The position numbers and the translations under genes are program-made. DNA of 64,000 nucleotides, from positions 1-64,000 of the forward strand of contig NZ_MSFI01000019.1 of assembly GCF_001975785.1 (NCBI RefSeq), written 5' to 3'. The notes below the pieces were generated by a model. It saw nothing but the letters and a program-made list of their open reading frames with translations. It was not told where the DNA came from and did not search any database. The DNA comes from Domibacillus epiphyticus. GTDB lineage: Bacteria; Bacillota; Bacilli; Bacillales; Domibacillaceae. The stretch's first letter is position 1; each line of letters opens with the position of its first letter. Positions 56,507-64,000 of the stretch are shown piece by piece.

Positions 56507-57792
56507 GAGAAAAGAAGTCGTATTCATTTGGCATCCGTAAAAAAGTGGTCATGCTTGTTACTTTATTGGCGATTATTACATACACCGTTACTGCTTTCTT
56601 TATTTATTACTTGTATCCGCTCTATTTTTCACATATGAACGAAACATTGTTTACGTTTTTAACACTTGTGCTGGGTATTCTCTGGTCAGGAATTCTATCT
56701 TATTTTGCTGCGTCTTATTTTGTGAACCCGATTGTCCGGCTGGAAGCAGCGTCGAGGGAAGCGGCAAATGGTTATATTGACAAAGAAGTTGAATTGCCTA
56801 AAGGTGATGATGAAATTCGTGCTCTCGCACTTGCGTTTAACGAGATGCTTTCGAATTTGAGGACGATGGTCAGCAGTATCGAAAGCAATTTTACCGCGAC
56901 AAATGAAAGTGTTGGCCACATTGCTGGCATAAGTGGACAAGCAGCCAAGAAAGCGGCTGAAATGACCCGGACGGCAGCTGATATTTCAACAGGCGCCGAA
57001 AGTTCTGCACTTGCGGTTCAGGCAGCGGTAGAAGCGATGGAAGAAGTAGCTGGTATTGCAGGGAACGTACAACGGAAAGCGAAAGACTCAGCCCGCCAGG
57101 CAGAAGGAATGGTACATGACCTTGATTTGAGCAGACAAGCATTCGAGTTATTAATTACTGGCATGGACACCCTTGCGGCAGATAATACGGAATCGCTTGA
57201 GGCCGTTCGTTCATTGGAAGAAAATGCACGAAAAGTCGGCAAAGTAATTGGACTTGTCGGTGATATCGCTGCACAGACGAATTTGCTGGCATTAAATGCA
57301 TCAATTGAAGCGGCACGCGCTGGTGAACATGGCAAAGGGTTTGCTGTAGTAGCGGAAGAAGTAAGAAAGCTGGCTGATGAAAGTGCAGAAGCTGTTCAAA
57401 GTATCTCAGACCTTGTAAAACAAATTCAGCAGGAAGTGGACCATGTTGTACACAAAATTACCATTCAGGCAGAAGCGGCCAGTGAAGGTGTCGAAAAGGG
57501 AGCCTCTGCGAAGGAAGCTGTAGGACAAATGAGCAGTAAAATAACTGACATGGCCCAAGCCGTTGAAGAAATTTCTGGCCTCGTTGACAGGCAGATGGAA
57601 AAAATTGAGCAAACGACATTGCAGTCTCAAGAAGTAGCGGCGATTGCAGAAGAAACATCTGCCGGTGCGAATGAAGTGACACGGTCAGCGGCTGATCAGT
57701 CTGATGTCATCGGTGAAATTGGCGATGTCAGCAAGAATTTACAGGAGCAGGCGGCTGAATTGAAATCGGTTATTACGCGTTTTAAATTGTAA
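56503..57792 (+). CDS. Methyl-accepting chemotaxis protein with a minimal outer loop
   Basis: The 429-residue chemoreceptor has two membrane helices (about 15-38 and 49-73) joined by only about ten residues, so it lacks an extracellular ligand domain. A HAMP linker (about 74-125) and a complete signalling hairpin follow, with the tip [21 protein letters not shown] and [15 protein letters not shown]. It may sense membrane or internal cues. The ATG overlaps the ywlE stop (ATGA). In B. subtilis no receptor lies between ywlE and rpiB. Confidence 0.9.
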   Translation: MREKKSYSFGIRKKVVMLVTLLAIITYTVTAFFIYYLYPLYFSHMNETLFTFLTLVLGILWSGILSYFAASYFVNPIVRLEAASREAANGYIDKEVELPKGDDEIRALALAFNEMLSNLRTMVSSIESNFTATNESVGHIAGISGQAAKKAAEMTRTAADISTGAESSALAVQAAVEAMEEVAGIAGNVQRKAKDSARQAEGMVHDLDLSRQAFELLITGMDTLAADNTESLEAVRSLEENARKVGKVIGLVGDIAAQTNLLALNASIEAARAGEHGKGFAVVAEEVRKLADESAEAVQSISDLVKQIQQEVDHVVHKITIQAEAASEGVEKGASAKEAVGQMSSKITDMAQAVEEISGLVDRQMEKIEQTTLQSQEVAAIAEETSAGANEVTRSAADQSDVIGEIGDVSKNLQEQAAELKSVITRFKL

Positions 57793-57844
57793 TTATAAAT
57801 GAGAATATGAGAAAATAATAAGGAAGTTGAAAGGAGCGGTACAC

Positions 57845-58291
57845 ATGAAAGTAGCAATTGCATCAGATCACGGCGGCGTGAATATCCGGGAAGAATTAAA
57901 AAACCTGCTCGAAGAAATTGGGATTGAATATGAAGACTTCGGCTGTGAATGCGGAGTTTCTGTCGATTATCCGGACTATGCTCTTCCGGTCGCAAAAAAA
58001 GTGGCAGCAGGTGAATTTGACCGCGGAATTCTTGTGTGCGGAACAGGAATTGGTATGTCGATTGCAGCAAATAAAGTAAACGGAATCCGATGTGCACTTG
58101 TCCATGATGTATTTAGTGCAAAAGCGACTCGCCAGCATAACGACAGTAATATGCTCGCGATGGGTGAACGTGTAATCGGGGCAGGTCTTGCCCGTGAAAT
58201 TGCTAAAACGTGGCTGACGACTGAATATGAAGCGGGGCGTCATGCAAATCGGGTCGAAAAAATTACCGAGTATGAAAAGAGCGGGCAATAA
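57845..58291 (+). CDS. rpiB: Ribose-5-phosphate isomerase B
   Basis: The 148-residue RpiB/LacB-type isomerase interconverts ribose- and ribulose-5-phosphate. It has IASDHGG near the start, the catalytic cysteine in [13 protein letters not shown] and the [16 protein letters not shown] segment. The ATG at 57845 follows AAAGGAGCGG. The stop overlaps the next start by one base. Confidence 0.94.
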   Translation: MKVAIASDHGGVNIREELKNLLEEIGIEYEDFGCECGVSVDYPDYALPVAKKVAAGEFDRGILVCGTGIGMSIAANKVNGIRCALVHDVFSAKATRQHNDSNMLAMGERVIGAGLAREIAKTWLTTEYEAGRHANRVEKITEYEKSGQ

Positions 58292-58869
58292 TGGAAGTGG
58301 CCGCTAAGTGGAAAGAGGAGCTTTTTGTCCTTTTGAACGAACTCCAAGAACAGGCGCAGTTTAAAGCGGGTCAACTGTTTGTCGTAGGCTGTTCAACATC
58401 AGAAGTGGCTGGCGGCCGGATTGGGACAGCGGGAACGGATGAAACGGCTGCAGCTCTATATGAAGCGGTGGATTCGTTTGCATGTGAGACAGGAGTTCAC
58501 CTTGCATTTCAATGCTGCGAGCATTTAAACCGGGCCATTGTGATGGAGCGGAGAGTGGCGGAGCAATATGGATATGATGAAGTAGCGGCAGTACCAGTAC
58601 GAACAGCAGGCGGTGCAATGGCATCTTACGCTTATAAGCAAAAAGATTGTGTGCTGGTCGAGTTTGTAAAAGCAGATGGCGGCATTGACATTGGGGACAC
58701 GTTTATTGGAATGCATTTGAAGCACGTTGCCGTTCCGGTCCGTGCGTCAAGAAATTCGGTTGGATCGGCGCATGTCACAATGGCAAAAACGAGGCCGAAG
58801 CTGATTGGCGGTCCGCGTGCTGTTTATGAAAAAACGAATGTAAGCGATTCGGGTGATGATGAATGTTAA
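58291..58869 (+). CDS. ywlG: UPF0340 / TIGR01440 family protein YwlG
   Basis: The 192-residue protein of unknown function matches YwlG over its length, with [17 protein letters not shown] and [15 protein letters not shown] segments. It is coupled to rpiB and precedes glyA, as in B. subtilis. Confidence 0.88.
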   Translation: MEVAAKWKEELFVLLNELQEQAQFKAGQLFVVGCSTSEVAGGRIGTAGTDETAAALYEAVDSFACETGVHLAFQCCEHLNRAIVMERRVAEQYGYDEVAAVPVRTAGGAMASYAYKQKDCVLVEFVKADGGIDIGDTFIGMHLKHVAVPVRASRNSVGSAHVTMAKTRPKLIGGPRAVYEKTNVSDSGDDEC

Positions 58870-58875
58870 GGATTT

Positions 58876-58907
58876 GCTGTCTTTTTCGTGAAAGACAGCT
58901 ATTTTTT
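58876..58907 (+). terminator. Terminator after ywlG
   Basis: GCTGTCTTT pairs with AAAGACAGC across TTCGTG, followed by a T-rich run. Confidence 0.9.
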
Positions 58908-58940
58908 ATTAAAAAAAGACGTAAAAACCATAAAATCCAG

Positions 58941-58968
58941 TTGAAAGATTCGAAAAACATGTTAGAAT
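58941..58968 (+). promoter_or_regulatory. Sigma-A promoter of glyA
   Basis: TTGAAA, a 16-base spacer and TAGAAT with an upstream TG (TGTTAGAAT), about 70 bases before the glyA start. Confidence 0.6.
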
Positions 58969-59037
58969 GAAAGAGAATTTTTTAATGGGTATCGGTTAAT
59001 ACTATTTTGATTTAATAGATTGGAAAGGGGAACAACG

Positions 59038-60273
59038 ATGAGTAAAATTCAAACGCAAGATCCGGCTGTATTTGCAGCGATTAAGGATGAATTGAAACGC
59101 CAGCAAACGAAAATTGAACTGATTGCTTCCGAAAACTTTGTATCTGAAGCAGTAATGGAAGCGCAAGGGTCTGTCCTAACGAATAAGTATGCAGAAGGCT
59201 ACCCGGGCAAACGCTACTACGGCGGATGTGAGCACGTTGACGTCGTAGAAGACTTGGCGCGCGACCGCGCAAAAGAAATTTTCGGTGCAGAATATGTAAA
59301 TGTTCAGCCGCATTCAGGTGCACAGGCGAACATGGCTGTTTACTTCACAATTTTGGAAACTGGCGATACGGTTCTTGGTATGAATTTATCTCATGGCGGT
59401 CACTTAACGCACGGAAGCCCGGTTAACTTTAGCGGTGTGCAGTACAACTTCATCGAATATGGGGTCACAAAAGATGAGCAAGTGATCGATTATGAAGATG
59501 TTCGCCAAAAAGCGCTTGAGCATAAACCTAAATTAATTGTTGCAGGAGCAAGTGCGTATCCTCGTGCAATTGACTTTGCCAAATTCCGTGAAATCGCGGA
59601 CGAAGTAGGGGCTTATTTGATGGTTGATATGGCACACATTGCTGGTCTTGTGGCAGCAGGCCTTCACCAAAATCCAGTTCCTTACGCTCATTTCGTTACA
59701 ACAACGACACATAAAACATTGCGCGGTCCACGCGGCGGTATGATCTTATCTAGCGAAGAGTTCGGTAAAAAGCTCGATAAATCTATCTTCCCTGGCATTC
59801 AGGGCGGTCCGCTTATGCACGTTATCGCGGCTAAAGCAGTCGCATTTGGAGAAGTTCTTCAGGAAGATTTCAAAACGTATGCACAAAACGTCATCGATAA
59901 TGCAAGCAGATTAGCTGCCGGCCTTTCAAAAGAGGGGATTGATATCGTTTCTGGCGGAACAGACAACCATCTATTGTTGATCGATCTTCGTTCACTCAGC
60001 CTGACTGGTAAAGTAGCAGAAGCCGTTCTTGATGAAGTCGGTATTACAGTAAACAAAAATACGATTCCATTCGATCCGGAAAGCCCTTTTGTTACTAGCG
60101 GCATCCGTATCGGTACAGCGGCTGTTACATCACGCGGGTTCGATGGAGCGGCAATGGATGAAGTAGCTTCAATTATTGCAAAAACATTGAAAAACCATGA
60201 AGATACAGACGTATTAAAAGAATCAGCTGAGCGCGTAGCAGCATTGACTTCTAAATATGATCTTTATCAATAA
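59038..60273 (+). CDS. glyA: Serine hydroxymethyltransferase
   Basis: The 411-residue PLP enzyme converts serine and tetrahydrofolate to glycine and methylene-THF. The PLP lysine lies in [14 protein letters not shown]. Other marks are [10 protein letters not shown] and [25 protein letters not shown] precedes the ATG at 59038. A terminator follows. Confidence 0.97.
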   Translation: MSKIQTQDPAVFAAIKDELKRQQTKIELIASENFVSEAVMEAQGSVLTNKYAEGYPGKRYYGGCEHVDVVEDLARDRAKEIFGAEYVNVQPHSGAQANMAVYFTILETGDTVLGMNLSHGGHLTHGSPVNFSGVQYNFIEYGVTKDEQVIDYEDVRQKALEHKPKLIVAGASAYPRAIDFAKFREIADEVGAYLMVDMAHIAGLVAAGLHQNPVPYAHFVTTTTHKTLRGPRGGMILSSEEFGKKLDKSIFPGIQGGPLMHVIAAKAVAFGEVLQEDFKTYAQNVIDNASRLAAGLSKEGIDIVSGGTDNHLLLIDLRSLSLTGKVAEAVLDEVGITVNKNTIPFDPESPFVTSGIRIGTAAVTSRGFDGAAMDEVASIIAKTLKNHEDTDVLKESAERVAALTSKYDLYQ

Positions 60274-60290
60274 TCATAAATTAGAATAGG

Positions 60291-60318
60291 ACTGCCGGCA
60301 TTATGCCGGCAGTTTTTT
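60291..60318 (+). terminator. Terminator of glyA
   Basis: ACTGCCGGCAT pairs with ATGCCGGCAGT and is followed by six T. Confidence 0.93.
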
Positions 60319-60407
60319 GTGTATTGTTGCCCGCCCCACTCTTTTCAAGTAAAATAGGAAAGAACTTTGACAAGCTATTTGTGAATGTAACATTGAGGAG
60401 TGAAGTA

Positions 60408-61037
60408 ATGGGAAAAGTATATGTGTTTGATCATCCGTTAATTCAGCATAAGCTGACGATGATCCGTGATAAAGAAACAGGAACGAAAGAGTTCCGTGAA
60501 TTAACAGATGAAGTAGCGACATTGATGGCGTTTGAAATTACACGCGATCTGCCGCTTGAAGAAGTAACGGTTCAAACTCCTGTATGTGATGCAAAAGCGA
60601 AGGTGCTTGCCGGTAAAAAGCTTGGCATTGTGCCAATTTTACGTGCAGGCATTGGGATGGTTGACGGTGTATTAAAACTGATTCCCGCTGCGAAAGTGGG
60701 ACATGTTGGTTTATATCGTGATCCGGAAACATTACAGCCGGTTGAATATTACGTAAAGCTGCCTACAGATGTAGAAGAACGCGATTTTATTGTTGTCGAT
60801 CCAATGCTTGCAACGGGCGGATCTGCAGTTGAAGCAATCAACTCGCTAAAAAAACGCGGAGCAAAAAATATTAAATTCATGTGTTTAATTGCGGCACCTG
60901 AAGGCGTCGAGGCGATTAAGGAAGCTCATCCGGACGTGGATATTTACATTGCGGCTCTTGATGAAAAATTAAACGAAAAAGGCTACATCGTTCCAGGTCT
61001 TGGCGATGCTGGCGACCGTTTATTTGGAACAAAATAA
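60408..61037 (+). CDS. upp: Uracil phosphoribosyltransferase
   Basis: The roughly 210-residue enzyme makes UMP from uracil and PRPP. The PRPP-binding motif [14 protein letters not shown] and the C-terminal [14 protein letters not shown] are clear. GAGGAGTGAAG precedes the ATG at 60408; the longer frame upstream would run through the glyA terminator and is rejected. Confidence 0.97.
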   Translation: MGKVYVFDHPLIQHKLTMIRDKETGTKEFRELTDEVATLMAFEITRDLPLEEVTVQTPVCDAKAKVLAGKKLGIVPILRAGIGMVDGVLKLIPAAKVGHVGLYRDPETLQPVEYYVKLPTDVEERDFIVVDPMLATGGSAVEAINSLKKRGAKNIKFMCLIAAPEGVEAIKEAHPDVDIYIAALDEKLNEKGYIVPGLGDAGDRLFGTK

Positions 61038-61058
61038 AGAAAAGCAGGTGGAGAGATA

Positions 61059-62201
61059 ATGGATCGCCCGATTAAAGTAATGACGATTTTCGGCACACGG
61101 CCGGAAGCGATTAAAATGGCCCCGCTCGTTCTGGAACTTAAAAGCCGTCCGGAATTTGAAGCCATTGTGACTGTAACTGCGCAGCACCGTCAAATGCTTG
61201 ACCAGGTGCTCGACATTTTCAATATTACACCGGATTATGACTTGAACATTATGAAGGACCGCCAAACACTTATCGATGTAACAACACGCGGGTTAGAGGG
61301 GCTTGATGATATCATGAAAGAAGTAAAGCCGGATATCGTGCTTGTTCATGGTGACACAACGACAACCTTTGTTGCAGGTCTTGCCGCGTTTTATAACCAG
61401 ATTGCAATCGGCCACGTAGAAGCGGGGCTTCGTACATGGAATAAATATTCTCCATTCCCAGAAGAGATGAACCGCCAGCTTACAGGTGTCATGGCGGACC
61501 TTCATTTTTCACCGACAGAACAATCTGAACAAAATTTACTTAATGAAAATAAAGACGAACGGTCAATTTTCGTAACCGGCAATACAGCAATCGATGCGCT
61601 AAAAACAACGGTGAAAGAAGACTACTCACATGATGTGCTGGAACGTCTTGGAACAGACCGCCTTGTACTTATGACGGCTCACCGCCGTGAAAATCTTGGC
61701 GAACCGATGAAAAATATGTTCCGTGCGATTAAACGTCTCGTTACCGATCACGATGATATACAAGTTGTTTATCCTGTGCATTTAAACCCGGCCGTTCGAG
61801 AAACAGCGGATTCCATTCTCGGGAATGACCCGCGCATTCATTTAATTGAACCGCTTGATGTAATCGACTTCCATAACTTTGCTGATCGTGCGCATCTTAT
61901 CTTGACAGATTCCGGCGGCGTACAAGAAGAAGCACCATCACTTGGCGTGCCCGTTCTTGTTTTGCGTGATACAACTGAACGTCCAGAAGGAATTGAGGCA
62001 GGAACATTGAAACTTGCTGGTACGGAGGAAGAAACCATTTATTCGCTTGCTTCAGAATTATTAACAGATGCTGCGGCCTATGAGAAAATGGCGAAAGCGT
62101 CCAATCCGTATGGCGACGGTCAAGCATCGCGCAGAATTTGTGATGCGATCCGCTATTACTTTAAAGATGCGGTCGATGCACCGGAGCGTTTTAAAGGATA
62201 A
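61059..62201 (+). CDS. mnaA: UDP-N-acetylglucosamine 2-epimerase (non-hydrolysing)
   Basis: The 380-residue enzyme makes UDP-ManNAc for teichoic acid linkage units and other wall polymers. GTRPEAIKMAPLV at the start, VHGDTTTT, HVEAGLRTWNKYSPFPEE and the DSGGVQEEAPSLG motif are typical. It probably shares the upp transcript, 21 bases downstream. Position before the atp operon is common in Bacillus. Confidence 0.94.
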   Translation: MDRPIKVMTIFGTRPEAIKMAPLVLELKSRPEFEAIVTVTAQHRQMLDQVLDIFNITPDYDLNIMKDRQTLIDVTTRGLEGLDDIMKEVKPDIVLVHGDTTTTFVAGLAAFYNQIAIGHVEAGLRTWNKYSPFPEEMNRQLTGVMADLHFSPTEQSEQNLLNENKDERSIFVTGNTAIDALKTTVKEDYSHDVLERLGTDRLVLMTAHRRENLGEPMKNMFRAIKRLVTDHDDIQVVYPVHLNPAVRETADSILGNDPRIHLIEPLDVIDFHNFADRAHLILTDSGGVQEEAPSLGVPVLVLRDTTERPEGIEAGTLKLAGTEEETIYSLASELLTDAAAYEKMAKASNPYGDGQASRRICDAIRYYFKDAVDAPERFKG

Positions 62202-62209
62202 TAAAGCAT

Positions 62210-62234
62210 GGTCGTCTGTTACTTACGGACGACC
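62210..62234 (+). terminator. Possible terminator of upp-mnaA
   Basis: GGTCGTC pairs with GACGACC across an 11-base loop soon after the stop, but the following T run is poor. Confidence 0.45.
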
Positions 62235-62330
62235 TTCTATAATATTGAAAAAATGTTCGGGAAAACAGAAGAAAATTTGAGCATTTTGTGAATAATTCTG
62301 TTGCCTCTTGAGGTTTTCTCGCACAACACA

Positions 62331-62359
62331 TTGACATTAAAAAAGGGCTATTGTATGCT
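62331..62359 (+). promoter_or_regulatory. Sigma-A promoter of the ATP synthase operon
   Basis: TTGACA, a 17-base spacer and TATGCT. This is the best -35/-10 pair in the window. It lies in the 316-base gap before atpZ and leaves an untranslated leader of about 150 bases in which I see no known riboswitch. Confidence 0.8.
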
Positions 62360-62517
62360 AACAAAGGGTAAGGCGAAGAGATTTTATACATAGTGTAACC
62401 GTTTTTTTCCACTGCTATTTATCATATTCAAGCATGCTGAAGGGTCTACAGGATGTAGGTCACAGAAGCGTTGCGGCAGGACGCCGTGATGAGCTTTTGC
62501 CTCTTGGGAGGTGTGTG

Positions 62518-62742
62518 ATGAACCGGGATCAAGAAAACCGACCTTTTAGGGCCATGGCGCTATATAGCACTGTTTTAGCCCAGCTCGCCGGCTCCATGAT
62601 CGCCGGTATTTTTGCAGGCCTGGCGCTTGACAAATGGTTGAATACAGTGCCCCTTTTTTTAATCATCGGACTGCTGGGAGGACTCTCGGCAGGAGTTTAC
62701 GCAATGCTGCGTACAATTCAACATTTCAATTCAGGAGATTAG
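62518..62742 (+). CDS. AtpZ/AtpI family small membrane protein
   Basis: The 74-residue protein has two membrane helices with the AtpZ-like pattern (AGSMIAGIFAGLALDKWL, then FLIIGLLGGLSAGVYAML). Such proteins aid F1Fo assembly or magnesium/calcium transport. GGGAGGTG lies just before the ATG at 62518. It is followed six bases later by atpI. Confidence 0.8.
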   Translation: MNRDQENRPFRAMALYSTVLAQLAGSMIAGIFAGLALDKWLNTVPLFLIIGLLGGLSAGVYAMLRTIQHFNSGD

Positions 62743-62748
62743 CACTCT

Positions 62749-63138
62749 ATGCCCGAACTCCAGCATTCCATTAAACGACAGCGGAAATATTTGATTTATC
62801 TACTTGCCATCTTTGTACTCGGCTGGGGATTCACATCAGCACAATCCATTTATGCAGGTCTTATTCTAGGGACGACACTTAGTCTTTACAATCACTGGAT
62901 CATTTCAAGACGAATTGAACGTTTCCGTAAAGCAGTCGAAGAAGGACGAAAGATACCTTCTCTTGGAACGATTTTGCGAATGGGGTCAGCAGCGCTTGCA
63001 GCGATGATCGCTCTCCAATACCCAGATCAATTCAATTTGGTCAGCACAGTTTGTGGATTAATGACTGCATATGTAGTCATTATGATAGATTTTGGAATCC
63101 AACATTTTATAAAACGTACGAACGGGAAAGAGAGGTGA
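62749..63138 (+). CDS. atpI: ATP synthase subunit I (AtpI)
   Basis: The 129-residue protein has four membrane helices. It is encoded before atpB and thought to help form the c-ring. AGGAGA lies about nine bases before the ATG. Six bases separate it from atpB. Confidence 0.85.
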   Translation: MPELQHSIKRQRKYLIYLLAIFVLGWGFTSAQSIYAGLILGTTLSLYNHWIISRRIERFRKAVEEGRKIPSLGTILRMGSAALAAMIALQYPDQFNLVSTVCGLMTAYVVIMIDFGIQHFIKRTNGKER

Positions 63139-63867
<729 letters not shown>

Positions 63868-63945
63868 TATATTTACCTGTTCAGTCTCTGGACAAACATT
63901 TTTGTTAGTAAATCATGCTTTTCAAAATAAGGAGGAAAAATTAAC

Positions 63946-64000
63946 ATGGGTCTTTTAGCAGCAGCAATTGCAATTGGTTTAGCGGCCGTTGGTGCCGGTG
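63946..64000 (+). CDS. atpE: ATP synthase Fo subunit c (5' part, runs off the window)
   Basis: The first 18 residues (MGLLAAAIAIGLAAVGAG) are the start of the first helix of subunit c. AAGGAGG precedes the ATG by ten bases. The gene continues beyond the window edge. Confidence 0.92.
   Translation, partial: MGLLAAAIAIGLAAVGAG

Noticed and set aside
60303-60407. N-terminal extension of Upp
   Set aside because: It would begin inside the glyA terminator; the ATG at 60408 has the ribosome site and the family start.

Overview
This window is chromosomal DNA of an endospore-forming member of the Bacillaceae. I cannot name the species. Most of it follows the gene order of one arm of the Bacillus subtilis chromosome, in B. 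subtilis names: ung-ywdI-ywdK-gerQ, hemQ/lipL/rsfA/ywfO, ywhC-ywhD-pbpG-speE-speB, ywiB-argS, fadF-acdA-rpoE-pyrG-ywjG-spo0F-fbaA-tal-murAB-glpX-rho-rpmE-tdk-prfA-prmC-spoIIR-ywlC-mntP-ywlE-rpiB-ywlG-glyA-upp-mnaA-atp. Shine-Dalgarno sites are strong (AAGGAGG type), GTG and TTG starts are common, and intrinsic terminators are frequent. I see no rRNA, tRNA, CRISPR array or intact mobile element.

Region 1 (1-19.7 kb) is the more accessory part. It begins in what looks like the end of an IS3-type element and a gene-free stretch with a catabolite-responsive (cre)-like site. A CoA-transferase under a probable cre site and its LytTR-type neighbour follow, then a tRNA-editing protein and a P-loop ATPase with two halves, of which the first has lost its nucleotide site. 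Next come a membrane-anchored hydrolase, two tiny genes (a 41-residue zinc-ribbon peptide and a 57-residue membrane peptide), a DUF418 protein and a two-component system. An IS3-type transposase remnant separates that system from the yknWXYZ exporter operon. An AI-2E family permease, a Cof-type phosphatase, ilvA, the bacillithiol genes bshB2/yojF and a nitroreductase complete the region.

Region 2 (19.7-34 kb) holds uracil-DNA glycosylase with three small conserved genes, the coat protein gene gerQ preceded by a decayed cwlJ, heme synthase hemQ, lipoate-pathway lipL, the forespore regulator rsfA, ywfO, ywhC, ywhD, sporulation PBP pbpG, spermidine synthesis (speE, speB) and ywiB-argS.

Region 3 (34-50.7 kb) starts with a beta-oxidation operon (fadF, 3-hydroxyacyl-CoA dehydrogenase, two acyl-CoA dehydrogenases, TetR regulator) behind a FadR-type operator. 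A stress protein with a good sigma-B promoter follows, then rpoE, pyrG with a CTP-sensing attenuator, spo0F with a sigma-H promoter and a 0A box, and central metabolism and wall genes up to rho.

Region 4 (50.8-64 kb) is translation and nucleotide housekeeping (rpmE, tdk, prfA, prmC) running into spoIIR with a near-perfect sigma-F promoter. After it come a DnaA-box cluster over the start of ywlC, mntP, arginine phosphatase ywlE with a translationally coupled chemoreceptor, rpiB-ywlG, glyA, upp, mnaA and the start of the ATP synthase operon (atpZ, atpI, atpB, partial atpE).

I found no clearly new multi-gene system. The most useful leads are the degenerate P-loop duplication, the decayed cwlJ beside an intact gerQ, the cre-overlapped transcript candidate near position 300-430, the sensor-poor chemoreceptor coupled to ywlE, and the set of readable sporulation, stress and replication-control sites. 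Operon, promoter and terminator calls were read by eye from the sequence.
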